Origin: Alphaproteobacteria bacterium
GTDB taxonomy: Bacteria > Pseudomonadota > Alphaproteobacteria > Rs-D84
DNA length: 17,050 bases
Direction: 5' to 3'
Assembly (NCBI GenBank): GCA_013316395.1
Contig: WSMU01000020.1
Location: 1 to 17,050 of the forward strand
Position numbers and translations under genes: made by a program. The notes under the pieces were generated by a model. The model was not told where the DNA came from, did no database searches, and saw nothing but the letters and a program-made list of their open reading frames with translations. This document shows positions 1 through 6,077 of the stretch, in pieces (within the stretch, counting starts at the first letter, position 1; every line of letters begins with the position of its first letter).

Positions 1-1
1 T

Positions 2-175
2 AAGCTGCTTGGGATAAAGTATAATAGCTATAAAATTGAATTCAAGCTACTGGGGATACTGCCTTTGATGAAAATAAGATGGTTTGAGCCCGCCCGTATA
101 AAATGGCTGCTGTTTGGTGTGCTGCCGATACGTTCATCTGAGGATACAGGGTATATGAAGTGGTTGAATTACTAA
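2..175 (+). CDS. C-terminal end of an unidentified protein of the glycan locus (partial)
   Basis: An open frame enters from the left edge and runs 57 codons to a TAA at 173-175; the start lies outside the window. The visible tail is basic and hydrophobic and contains two related short units, KLLGILPLMKI and WLLFGVLPIRS. Similar repeated units occur at the ends of glycosyltransferase-type proteins in capsule and O-antigen loci; this comparison is from memory of such loci. The gene stops 10 bases before the next start in the same direction, so it is probably co-transcribed with the genes to its right. The enzymatic domain is not visible, so the function is left open. Confidence is moderate that the frame is coding and low for the role. 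Confidence 0.55.
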   Translation, partial: KLLGIKYNSYKIEFKLLGILPLMKIRWFEPARIKWLLFGVLPIRSSEDTGYMKWLNY

Positions 176-185
176 GCAAGGAACA

Positions 186-911
186 ATGGCTATGAAGGTG
201 CTAGGCAAACTGCCGTCAAAAAGATATGACCTGATTTTTTCAGCCGGTGCAGCATGCCCATGTACAGACCTGCTGCGCAGCTTAAATCTCCAGGACTGGT
301 CTTACCCGTTTGACTGGGTGTTTGGCTCTGATTTTAGCTCTCGCTGTGAATATTTGTTAAACGATTTCCAGGGCTGGTTTGAAAAGGATGACTTTAAATT
401 GCTGGAACCAACATCCGTATCCAAGCACAGTGTATGGGTTAATAAAAAGACCGGCATAATCTATAATCATGATTTTAAAGAATATTCGACCGATATAAAC
501 GATTCTTATGCCGCGGTACGTGCAAAATATGACCGTCGCTGTGGTCGTCTGTTATCTTCTTTAAAGTCAGCCGGGCGTATCGCAATGGTCTATATAGACA
601 GACCCGATAAAAATAACCCCACCGCATGCGTTGATGAAATTGTAAGAATGCGCAAAGTCATGTGCACAAAGTTTCCGCGTAAACATTACTTTGACATATA
701 TTATGTTCATCATGATGCGTCTGTTGAGGTGCCTGTGATAAAGGAATTGGCACACGGGGTGTTTTATATAACTTTGAACTATCATGCCGCCGGTGCCGAA
801 GATTGGGCCGTGGATTTATCACGTCTGCGTCCTATATTTGCAGGAATGAAGCTGCGGCATTCACTGAGGTGGCATGTTTATCGGATTATAAAGCGTATGT
901 GTCGGCGATAA
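186..911 (+). CDS. DUF1796-family putative papain-like cysteine peptidase
   Basis: A 241-residue protein with the DUF1796 signature near the N-terminus: a strand ending FSAGAACPC, a helix with LLRSL, then WSYPFDWVFG (residues 18-47). The family is annotated as papain-like; Cys24 or Cys26 and His95 (in YNHDFK) are possible catalytic residues, but this is an inference. Such proteins are common in capsule and LPS gene clusters, and their substrate is not established. There is no signal peptide, so it is probably cytosolic. AAGGAA at 178-183 is the ribosome binding site. It lies very close to the ATG at 186 and at a better distance from a second in-frame ATG at 192, so the true start may be 192. 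The gene sits 10 bases after the preceding frame and 17 bases before the next start, which suggests an operon. Confidence 0.75.
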   Translation: MAMKVLGKLPSKRYDLIFSAGAACPCTDLLRSLNLQDWSYPFDWVFGSDFSSRCEYLLNDFQGWFEKDDFKLLEPTSVSKHSVWVNKKTGIIYNHDFKEYSTDINDSYAAVRAKYDRRCGRLLSSLKSAGRIAMVYIDRPDKNNPTACVDEIVRMRKVMCTKFPRKHYFDIYYVHHDASVEVPVIKELAHGVFYITLNYHAAGAEDWAVDLSRLRPIFAGMKLRHSLRWHVYRIIKRMCRR

Positions 912-928
912 ATTATAAAAGAGCAGGG

Positions 929-1846
929 ATGAAAAAATTATTAGTAAATATAGTTTGTGGTTTTATTGTCAATGATGACCGGCGCCGCGATGTTCGACGT
1001 CGTATGTTGGGGCGCGGCCATGCGCCCCAAGCCCCGGCCGGGGCTGATAAAGATGCTGTTGAGCTATCGGCGTTGCGTGAAAATATCAAAGCATTGCAAG
1101 GGATGTGCGGTCAGACTTCGATAGATATGCGTGCTTGGATTAATAGAAATGTGGAGAAGAAATTATCCACCGCATTGATGCATCAAAAAACATTTTTGCC
1201 GTTCAAGGCTATACATTCTGGACAAGATATAGTCATCGTTGCAACCGGGCCGTCACTAAACGATTTTCGACCTATGGATAATATGATTTATATTGGTGTA
1301 AATAATTCTTTTTTGAATGAAGCGCTTGCTCTTGATTATTTGTTCGCCCAGGATTATCAAGCGGTTGCGCCTTATGTCGAAAAAATGAATGCTTATCGAC
1401 CACAAAAATGTATAAAATTTTATGGCCTGACCACTGAATTTGACAGTGGTTTTAACCGTGTTATTCCTGAGAGCCATGCAATCGCTGCCAAGGCACACAG
1501 ATATCGTACAGATTGGGAGGATATAAGCTCCTTTTCGCCAGATTTCGCATATGATATTAGTGCGCAATCGCTTGGTTGTTTCGGTTCAGTTGTTTTTCCC
1601 GCGATTCAATTCGCGCTTTGGACAAATCCGAAACGGATATTTCTTGTAGGATGTGATTGCAGCGATAAGGGCCATTTTTGCAAAAGATCAACAACATTCG
1701 CACAATGCTTGATTCCGGCATGGCAAAAGCTGAAAGAATTTGCGGCTGTTTATTACCCGGGTACTGAAATAATCTCCGTAAATCCTGTTGGATTGCGTGG
1801 TATTTTCACAGATTTAGACCAAAAGGACGAAAAAAATGAAGCGTAA
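929..1846 (+). CDS. DUF115-like protein of the surface-glycan locus
   Basis: A 305-residue protein. The frame is open further upstream, but ATG 929 follows AGCAGGG and avoids a 109-base overlap with the previous gene. The N-terminus (residues 1-27) is a short hydrophobic stretch followed by an Arg-rich segment (DRRRDVRRR), an arrangement I associate with proteins of gut-bacterial glycan loci. Residues 101-113 read IVIVATGPSLNDF, the nucleotide-binding-like loop of DUF115/MptE-like Rossmann proteins. Near residues 215-250 are SLGCFGS and KRIFLVGCDCS, which fit the second half of that fold. DUF115 proteins take part in flagellin and surface glycosylation; a sialyltransferase-like role is an alternative. 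Residues about 27-39 are encoded by a GC-rich palindrome cluster (see findings). The 3' end overlaps the next gene by 11 bases. Confidence 0.65.
   Translation: MKKLLVNIVCGFIVNDDRRRDVRRRMLGRGHAPQAPAGADKDAVELSALRENIKALQGMCGQTSIDMRAWINRNVEKKLSTALMHQKTFLPFKAIHSGQDIVIVATGPSLNDFRPMDNMIYIGVNNSFLNEALALDYLFAQDYQAVAPYVEKMNAYRPQKCIKFYGLTTEFDSGFNRVIPESHAIAAKAHRYRTDWEDISSFSPDFAYDISAQSLGCFGSVVFPAIQFALWTNPKRIFLVGCDCSDKGHFCKRSTTFAQCLIPAWQKLKEFAAVYYPGTEIISVNPVGLRGIFTDLDQKDEKNEA
970..1045. repeat. Palindrome cluster inside the DUF115-like gene
   Basis: Four inverted repeats lie within 76 bases: GGCGCC (971-976), CGACGTCG (995-1002), TTGGGGCGC/GCGCCCCAA with a six-base loop (1007-1015 and 1022-1030), and the perfect 16-mer AGCCCCGGCCGGGGCT (1030-1045). 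The stretch is far richer in GC than its surroundings. It encodes a low-complexity linker (GRGHAPQAPAGAD) without breaking the frame. This resembles in-frame palindromic elements described in Rickettsia coding sequences, but the identity is not shown. Confidence 0.6.
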
Positions 1847-2504
1847 TTTAAAAATTGTAATCCCATTAAAAACCAATTCGGAGCGTGTCCCGAACAAGAA
1901 CTTGCGCCCCTTCGTTGACGGACAGAGCTTGTTTGACGTAAAAGCGCGCCAGTTGCTGCAAACTTTTTCACCAGACGATGTGTATTGTTCATCGGAAAAT
2001 CCGGCGGTAGAGCCAATTGTAAAGCAGTACGGCTTTAACTTTCATCTACGTGATATTGCACTGACTGGTAAAAATACACGTGAAAATCAGCTTGTTAAGA
2101 CAATTGTTGATTCAATCCCCGGAAAACCTGACATTATGTGGTGCCAGGTAACCCAGCCATTGTTTGATGATTTTCAAGGCCTGATGCAGGTTTATGATAA
2201 TCTTGACCCGGCATATGATTCCATCGCCGTTGTAAAGCGCCAGCGTCATCATCTGTTAGATGAGCGTGGCAATCCCGTGAACTTTAATTTCGGCTACTGG
2301 CATAAAATATCTCAGGATTTGCCTCAGTTATACGAAGTTGCCTGGGCTGCTTTTATCATGCGTCGCGAAATGTTGGAACAGGCGTGGTATCAAATTGGTC
2401 GTAATCCATATTTGTATGAAACCAAAAAACCGCTGATTGATATTGATGAGGTTCAGGATTTTGAGGTTGCATCCCTACTATATAAACACTATAAAACTCG
2501 CTAA
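1836..2504 (+). CDS. CMP-sugar synthetase-like cytidylyltransferase (NeuA/PseF type)
   Basis: A 222-residue cytidylyltransferase, the usual length for the CMP-nonulosonate synthetase family. These enzymes join CTP to an acidic sugar (sialic, legionaminic, pseudaminic acid or Kdo) and give the CMP-sugar used by glycosyltransferases. The nucleotide-binding motif is at residues 9-26 (IPLKTNSERVPNKNLRPF, with Lys12, Arg17 and Lys21). QVTQPLF near residue 103 corresponds to the family's QPTSPLR. IDIDEVQDFEVA at 201-212 carries the C-terminal metal-binding Asp pair. The start follows AAGGACG at 1823-1829 and overlaps the previous gene by 11 bases, so translation is probably coupled. No sugar-synthesis genes for the substrate are in the window, so the exact sugar cannot be named. 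A strong terminator follows. Confidence 0.8.
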   Translation: MKRNLKIVIPLKTNSERVPNKNLRPFVDGQSLFDVKARQLLQTFSPDDVYCSSENPAVEPIVKQYGFNFHLRDIALTGKNTRENQLVKTIVDSIPGKPDIMWCQVTQPLFDDFQGLMQVYDNLDPAYDSIAVVKRQRHHLLDERGNPVNFNFGYWHKISQDLPQLYEVAWAAFIMRREMLEQAWYQIGRNPYLYETKKPLIDIDEVQDFEVASLLYKHYKTR

Positions 2505-2514
2505 TGAAATATAT

Positions 2515-2547
2515 CGCCCCGATTTTATTCGGGGCGTATAAGTTTTT
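2515..2547 (+). terminator. Rho-independent terminator after the glycan operon
   Basis: CGCCCCG (2515-2521) pairs with CGGGGCG (2530-2536) around an eight-base AT loop. The downstream side has TATAAG and then five T (2543-2547). It begins 11 bases after the cytidylyltransferase stop. It probably also stops the minus-strand tail-fibre-like gene, which ends at 2546. Confidence 0.8.
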
Positions 2548-3016
2548 AAGCGGCTATGCCGCGTACTTCCCATATAAATGTTTTGGCGTTTCCGGCTTTT
2601 GTAAATCCGGTTGGATTTTTTGTTTCCAGTTCACCTAATTCACTGTATGGGGCAAAACCGGAATGGTTATACAGACTGTTTATCCGCCATACATAGTCGT
2701 TATTTTTCATAGGTATCGGAAACGTTACAGATGAAGAGCCGAATATATGGCCGCCTTGCTCAACCCAGCCGGATTTATATTTTCTATACCACGTCAGGCC
2801 ATTTGCAGCCGTTGGCTCTTGGCTTGCTATTACGTAGTCGGCCGTGTCCATATTTGGAACATCGTCCTTTCGTGCCAGTGCTATGCCGCCCGGTGTGCTT
2901 CCGTCATGCGCCCTCAGTGTTTTGTTAGTGATATCAAATGTAACCTCGCCCTCGGCGCCGGTAAATGTTTCATGCTGGTCCGCGGTACCGCGGCGTAATT
3001 GAATTTGTCTTGCCAT
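2546..3016 (-). CDS. Small tail-fibre-like protein with Mtd-type N-terminal domain
   Basis: A 156-residue protein with three parts. Residues 1-50 match the N-terminal module seen in phage major-tropism-determinant and tail-fibre proteins: IQLRRGT, EGEVTFD, LRAHDGS, then GG and ALAR. Residues 76-89 read WYRKYKSGWVEQGG, a motif typical of phage tail-fibre C-terminal regions. The end (PTGFTKAGNAKTFIWEVRGIAA spans 135-156) has the beta-rich, Ala-terminated form of gp53-like tips. This suggests a receptor-binding or adhesin role, possibly trimeric. There is no signal peptide. The start at 3016 follows AAGG at a good distance. A promoter at 3168-3196 and a terminator-like hairpin at 3080-3104 precede it. 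The gene at 8585 shares only the N-terminal domain. No other phage genes are nearby. Confidence 0.7.
   Translation of the reverse strand: MARQIQLRRGTADQHETFTGAEGEVTFDITNKTLRAHDGSTPGGIALARKDDVPNMDTADYVIASQEPTAANGLTWYRKYKSGWVEQGGHIFGSSSVTFPIPMKNNDYVWRINSLYNHSGFAPYSELGELETKNPTGFTKAGNAKTFIWEVRGIAA
2980..2993. repeat. 14-bp perfect palindrome in the 5' part of the tail-fibre-like gene
   Basis: CCGCGGTACCGCGG is its own reverse complement. It lies about 24 bases inside the coding sequence, over the RRGTAD codons. The paralogous gene at 8585 does not carry it, so it is not required by the protein motif. Confidence 0.6.
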
Positions 3017-3079
3017 TTTTCCTTTTTGGCATCAGCTTGTTTGAAAAAAGCCACCGCCTTTAAAATATTAGTGTTAAAC

Positions 3080-3104
3080 AAAAAAAAACCGCACAAAAGC
3101 GCGG
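3080..3104 (-). terminator. Terminator-like hairpin in the leader of the tail-fibre-like gene
   Basis: On the minus strand CCGCGC (3104-3099) pairs with GTGCGG (3094-3089), one pair being G-U, around a TTTT loop. Nine T follow (3088-3080). It lies between the minus-strand promoter at 3168-3196 and the start codon at 3016. No minus-strand gene lies upstream for it to terminate, because the neighbouring recombinase is on the plus strand. Attenuation or a short leader RNA is therefore possible. A 6-bp repeat AGGCAA/TTGCCT (3113-3118 and 3149-3154) precedes it in the same leader. Confidence 0.6.
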
Positions 3105-3162
3105 GTCGTAAAAGGCAAATAATCTATAAAAGAAAAATTATGCTAGGATTGCCTCTAAGTGA

Positions 3163-3191
3163 TTGATATTATTACAGTTTTTTTATTAAAT
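3163..3191 (+). promoter_or_regulatory. Candidate promoter of the serine recombinase
   Basis: TTGATA (3163-3168), a 17-base spacer and TTAAAT (3186-3191) face the recombinase. The predicted transcript starts near 3198 and would carry the AGAGAGG ribosome binding site. It overlaps a stronger promoter on the opposite strand almost completely. Confidence 0.45.
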
Positions 3192-3222
3192 GTCAAGACA
3201 TAATTGCATCATAGTAATAATA
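3167..3222. repeat. 9-bp inverted repeat across the divergent promoters
   Basis: TATTATTAC (3167-3175) and GTAATAATA (3214-3222) are perfect inverted copies separated by 38 bases. The middle holds the quasi-palindrome TGTCAAGACA (3191-3200). The left arm contains the -10 box of the minus-strand promoter. The arms are AT-rich, so chance occurrence is possible. It could be an operator or a recombinase site. Confidence 0.4.
3168..3196 (-). promoter_or_regulatory. Promoter of the tail-fibre-like gene
   Basis: On the minus strand a perfect TTGACA (3196-3191) is followed by a 17-base spacer and AATAAT (3173-3168). Transcription would begin near 3161 and give a leader of about 145 bases before ATG 3016, containing a terminator-like hairpin. 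Confidence 0.65.
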
Positions 3223-3234
3223 AGAGAGGATAGA

Positions 3235-3822
3235 ATGGTTTACGGCTATATCAGGGTCAGCACAGACAGTCAAGATTGTGAAAATCAAAAAATAGGGATA
3301 GAGCGCAAAGCCCATGCGCTGGGGCTGGAAATTGGGCGCTATATCCAGGACCGCGGTATATCCGGCCTGCGCGAGCCTGATGCGCGTGCACTTGGCGGGT
3401 GTTTACGCCGATTGCATACGGGTGATGTTATAATTTGTTCGGAATTATCACGTTTGGGTCGGCGTATATTCATGATAATGCGTATCTTGGAACATTGCAT
3501 GAACTGTGGTGCAAAATTATATACGGTCAAAGACGGGTATGTTTTGGATGATAATATACAGGCAAAAGTTCTGGCTTTTGCGTTTGGCTTGGTCGCGGAG
3601 ATAGAGCGTGATTTAATATCACAGCGCACCCGAGAGGCCCTGGCGGCGCGCCGTGCCAGCGGTCTGCCGGTTGGGCGCCATCTGGGGTCGGTTAATAGGG
3701 CGCACAAGCTAGACGGGCTTGGTGACTGTATAGATGCGATGCTGCGGGCGGGGTACTCGCGTCGGAAAATAGCCGCGCATTTAAAGGTCAGTCCGCAAAC
3801 AATATGTCGATTTTTGAACTAA
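3235..3822 (+). CDS. Mpi-type serine recombinase (DNA invertase/resolvase family)
   Basis: A 195-residue small serine recombinase. The N-terminal catalytic domain opens MVYGYIRVSTDSQ, with Ser9 as the expected nucleophile. It is followed by IICSELSRLGRRIFMIM, KVLAFAFGLVAEIERDLI and SQRTREAL (the long oligomerisation helix). A C-terminal helix-turn-helix reads AGYSRRKIAAHLKVSPQTI. Length and wording closely follow the Bacteroides Mpi master invertase family, as recalled; those enzymes invert promoters of surface polysaccharide loci. The frame is open to 3190, but ATG 3235 has AGAGAGG just upstream and gives the family's usual N-terminus. The neighbours are a divergent tail-fibre-like gene and, beyond it, a glycan operon, both plausible switching targets. 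No clearly invertible segment can be proved in this window. Acquisition from another gut bacterium is an inference. Confidence 0.85.
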   Translation: MVYGYIRVSTDSQDCENQKIGIERKAHALGLEIGRYIQDRGISGLREPDARALGGCLRRLHTGDVIICSELSRLGRRIFMIMRILEHCMNCGAKLYTVKDGYVLDDNIQAKVLAFAFGLVAEIERDLISQRTREALAARRASGLPVGRHLGSVNRAHKLDGLGDCIDAMLRAGYSRRKIAAHLKVSPQTICRFLN

Positions 3823-3834
3823 TAATGATTTATA

Positions 3835-3866
3835 GAAAAAAGAAAGCGCCTGTAACAGGTCGCTTT
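3835..3866 (-). terminator. Terminator after tRNA-Lys
   Basis: On the minus strand AAAGCG (3866-3861), an unpaired A, CCTG, a TTA loop, CAGG and CGCTTT (3848-3843) form a long hairpin followed by CTTTTTT. It starts five bases after the tRNA CCA end. The plus-strand side also has T-rich sequence, so it may stop recombinase transcripts as well. Confidence 0.75.
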
Positions 3867-3870
3867 ATTC

Positions 3871-3946
3871 TGGTGGGGACACAGGGACTCGAACCCTGGA
3901 CCCAATGATTAAAAGTCATTTGCTCTACCAACTGAGCTATGTCCCC
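3871..3946 (-). tRNA. tRNA-Lys (anticodon UUU)
   Basis: A complete 76-base tRNA with an encoded CCA end. The acceptor stem begins GGGGACA and closes with TGTCCCC. The D arm is AGCTCAGTTGGTAGAGC. The anticodon stem AATGA/TCATT encloses the loop CTTTTAA, giving anticodon TTT. The T arm is CAGGGTTCGAACCCTG. A terminator follows it. A 12-bp palindrome (3969-3980) lies 22 bases upstream, and I found no clear promoter. It overlaps no gene. Confidence 0.97.
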
Positions 3947-3968
3947 AGAACCGGACCCGGAAAGGGAA

Positions 3969-3980
3969 ATGCAATTGCAT
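3969..3980. repeat. 12-bp palindrome upstream of tRNA-Lys
   Basis: ATGCAATTGCAT is a perfect palindrome, flanked further out by GGAAA and TTTCC. It lies in the region where the tRNA-Lys promoter should be, so it may be an operator. The sequence alone does not decide this. Confidence 0.35.
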
Positions 3981-4032
3981 ATATTTCCGTAGGTCGGGCG
4001 TAATTTTGACATATAAAAAATAAAAATGCAAG

Positions 4033-4057
4033 AAAAAATACAGATAATTTAATCTGT
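4033..4057 (-). terminator. Terminator of the MFS operon
   Basis: On the minus strand ACAGAT (4057-4052) pairs with ATCTGT (4045-4040) around TAAATT, followed by ATTTTTTC. The left arm and loop include the stop codon of the membrane-protein gene. Confidence 0.6.
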
Positions 4058-4726
4058 TTGTGACAAATTAACATCAGTTGCCTGTTGCAGCATTTTTTGA
4101 AAATTTATTGCCGCCCCGGCGTCGGAATCCATCCAGTCCGCAATACGGCCAAAGATATCAAGGGTGTATTTTGCAACTGACTTCTTGTTTCCATGAAATT
4201 CATATTCATTCATCAGGCGCAATAAATCCAGTGTAATCCCCGACAGATTTTGCAGGCTGCCGGAATCAAGTATGTTGTTTTTTCCATATTTATACATCAT
4301 ATCATCCAGGTCGGAATGATACTGACGCAGTTTTTCTTGTGTTTTTGGGCTTATTTTTATACGGCTGGCGATATTGTGGGCCGGCATGTCCCGCATTTTA
4401 TTAAGACTAACCAGTGTCAGCTTGCCGCGTATGCTCGCCGCCTGGCGCAGTGTTAATACCAGCCCCAGCATCAGTGATGACACGCGTGACGACATGCTGG
4501 TTGCCAATGTCTGGTTCAGCTTTTTAGACACCCTATAGTTTGAATAGTCATACAGCAGAAAAACAATCGGAATTGATAATAGTGATGCCGAAATATTATT
4601 CATCAGGTCTGATACCGCCGGGTCGCGGACATTGTCAACGGTAATAAGAAACAAAGCAACCCCACCGGCAATCGATAGCAGATAAGGAATAGATTTTAGC
4701 AATACATCGCGCAGCTCTATATTCAT
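4049..4726 (-). CDS. Two-helix membrane protein of unknown function
   Basis: About 225 residues. The frame is open upstream to 4855, but that part overlaps the MFS gene. A start at 4726 or 4732 (Met-Gly-Met) places a typical membrane-protein N-terminus first; the ribosome binding site is weak, so the choice rests mainly on the protein. Two hydrophobic segments are visible: residues about 13-31 (IPYLLSIAGGVALFLITV) and about 45-60 (SASLLSIPIVFLLYDY). The rest (about 165 residues) is polar and mostly helical, probably cytosolic, and ends QATDVNLSQTD. I do not recognise the family. It lies 56-62 bases downstream of the MFS stop on the same strand with no terminator between, so the two are probably co-transcribed. 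A partner or regulator of the transporter is possible but unproved. Confidence 0.6.
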   Translation of the reverse strand: MNIELRDVLLKSIPYLLSIAGGVALFLITVDNVRDPAVSDLMNNISASLLSIPIVFLLYDYSNYRVSKKLNQTLATSMSSRVSSLMLGLVLTLRQAASIRGKLTLVSLNKMRDMPAHNIASRIKISPKTQEKLRQYHSDLDDMMYKYGKNNILDSGSLQNLSGITLDLLRLMNEYEFHGNKKSVAKYTLDIFGRIADWMDSDAGAAINFQKMLQQATDVNLSQTD

Positions 4727-4788
4727 GCCCATAACGGTAATCCCGTTCCATGGCTTTTGCCATAGGAATGGTCTCTTGCGCATTTGGG

Positions 4789-6018
4789 CTATATACAGTT
4801 TGTACCATTTTGCGGGGCAATATCGGTCATGTGAATCGCGGGCGTGGCATAGCATTCATTCCGCTGGAACAATGCGGCCCAAACACCGGTCCATATCAAT
4901 ATTAGTCCCATCATCAGAATGCCGTATCGCCAACTGCCCAGTTCCCCACCCAGTCCGATAATAAGGCAAACCATAACATAGGCTACATTTGAACCGATAT
5001 TATAAAGCGACAGCAACAAAGAGCGATATCGTGTCGGTATCGCATCCTGCATTCTAGAGTATAGCAGCATGTTTACAATACTTGCAATAAAGTATGCCAG
5101 CGCCAACATCCATGCCGTCCACAGCGAATAGAACACAGAAAACAAGGCAAACAACAATCCCACTGTACATATTGCCGCATGAATAGTGCGATTTTTTAGG
5201 GATGAAAACTTATAAGCGATGTTTTGTCCTAAAACGCTGCATCCCATTAAAATGAACGGCAGGGCCCCCACATACTCCACCGGCAGCCCAATGCTAAGCG
5301 CAATCGGACTAAGATAGTCGTCGAGATAGACAAAGTTTGCAACCATAAGGCTTAGCATCATCAGCATTTGAACGCACGGCAGCATCAGCCATACCCGCAT
5401 TCCTGTCCGCATAAGTACGCGAATTCCAACAGTCTTGGGCGGTTTAATAAAGCGTGGCTGGACCAGATGCATTCCCGCAATAAACAGTACCGATATCCCC
5501 AGAGCCAAAACCGATGCCGCCGTAACCCAGCCATAACCAAAGAACATCATCAGCGAGCCAAACGCAGACAGCGCCGCCCCCAGCGCCTGGGCGGCACGTC
5601 GCCACCCCAGAACACGTGTATATGCCCGCCGCAGGTGCCGCGCCGCCAGTTCGTCATACATAAGTGCGTCAAAAGCAGGCTCTGTAAATGCGTATTGCAT
5701 TCCCCACAGGCACATACCGATTGCAAATCCGGCATATGTCGGCCATATAAACCACAGCACAAAGGCAATAGATTTTAGTATCTGGCCCAGAATGATTGCG
5801 CGTCGTCGGCCAATACGGCTGGTAAGCCATGTTATTGGCATCTGGGTTGCCAAAATTGCCAATGGATACAGCATCAGCAGCCATGACAATTCTATGTCGG
5901 ATACCCCGTGAGACTGCATAAAAATTGCATAAAGTGGCGTCAGCAGCGTCATTTTATTAAAAAATGAATATCCGCATACTGCTGTAATAAAACGTCCAAG
6001 CGATTTTTTATTCTCCAT
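4789..6018 (-). CDS. MFS transporter
   Basis: A 409-residue inner-membrane protein with about 12 hydrophobic segments, the standard size for a major facilitator. The loop between helices 2 and 3 carries the MFS motif A, here ITWLTSRIGRRRAIILG (residues 62-78). A segment reading FTEPAFDALMYDEL follows helix 4, as in many drug- or metabolite-type MFS proteins. The substrate cannot be named. The start codon at 6018 has no spaced ribosome binding site: AGG directly abuts the ATG. A strong promoter (6038-6066) lies so close that the leader is only about 13 bases and contains a two-codon ORF, ATGGTGTAG. The next gene on the strand is a two-helix membrane protein. The gene is divergent from the 768-residue protein at 6133 and may share control with it. 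Confidence 0.85.
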   Translation of the reverse strand: MENKKSLGRFITAVCGYSFFNKMTLLTPLYAIFMQSHGVSDIELSWLLMLYPLAILATQMPITWLTSRIGRRRAIILGQILKSIAFVLWFIWPTYAGFAIGMCLWGMQYAFTEPAFDALMYDELAARHLRRAYTRVLGWRRAAQALGAALSAFGSLMMFFGYGWVTAASVLALGISVLFIAGMHLVQPRFIKPPKTVGIRVLMRTGMRVWLMLPCVQMLMMLSLMVANFVYLDDYLSPIALSIGLPVEYVGALPFILMGCSVLGQNIAYKFSSLKNRTIHAAICTVGLLFALFSVFYSLWTAWMLALAYFIASIVNMLLYSRMQDAIPTRYRSLLLSLYNIGSNVAYVMVCLIIGLGGELGSWRYGILMMGLILIWTGVWAALFQRNECYATPAIHMTDIAPQNGTNCI

Positions 6019-6037
6019 CCTACACCATTTTTTTGAG

Positions 6038-6066
6038 ATTATACTTTATCTGATTTTTGTGGTCAA
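6038..6066 (-). promoter_or_regulatory. Promoter of the MFS operon
   Basis: On the minus strand TTGACC (6066-6061), a 17-base spacer and a perfect TATAAT (6043-6038). The -35 box lies inside an imperfect dyad, ATTTTTG (6053-6059) and CAAAAAT (6070-6076), and beside a tandem GTCAAA (6062-6073). Either could be an operator. Confidence 0.8.
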
Positions 6067-6077
6067 AGTCAAAAATA

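Noticed and set aside
803..928. N-terminal extension of the DUF115-like frame
   Set aside because: It overlaps the DUF1796 gene by more than 100 bases and has no ribosome binding site; ATG 929 has one.
3190..3234. N-terminal extension of the recombinase
   Set aside because: The catalytic domain of the family begins at the MVYGYIRVS methionine (3235), which has its own ribosome binding site; the extension covers the promoter region.
2505..3822. Invertible C-terminal exchange (Gin/Cin or shufflon type) at the tail-fibre-like gene
   Set aside because: Only 41 bases separate the gene from the upstream operon, so there is no silent alternative 3' segment here.
4006..4011. Perfect TTGACA on the plus strand
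   Set aside because: No -10 box lies at a usable distance, and no plus-strand gene follows.
4727..4855. N-terminal extension of the two-helix membrane protein
   Set aside because: It lies partly in the end of the MFS gene and adds no domain; the membrane-protein-like start is at 4726-4732.
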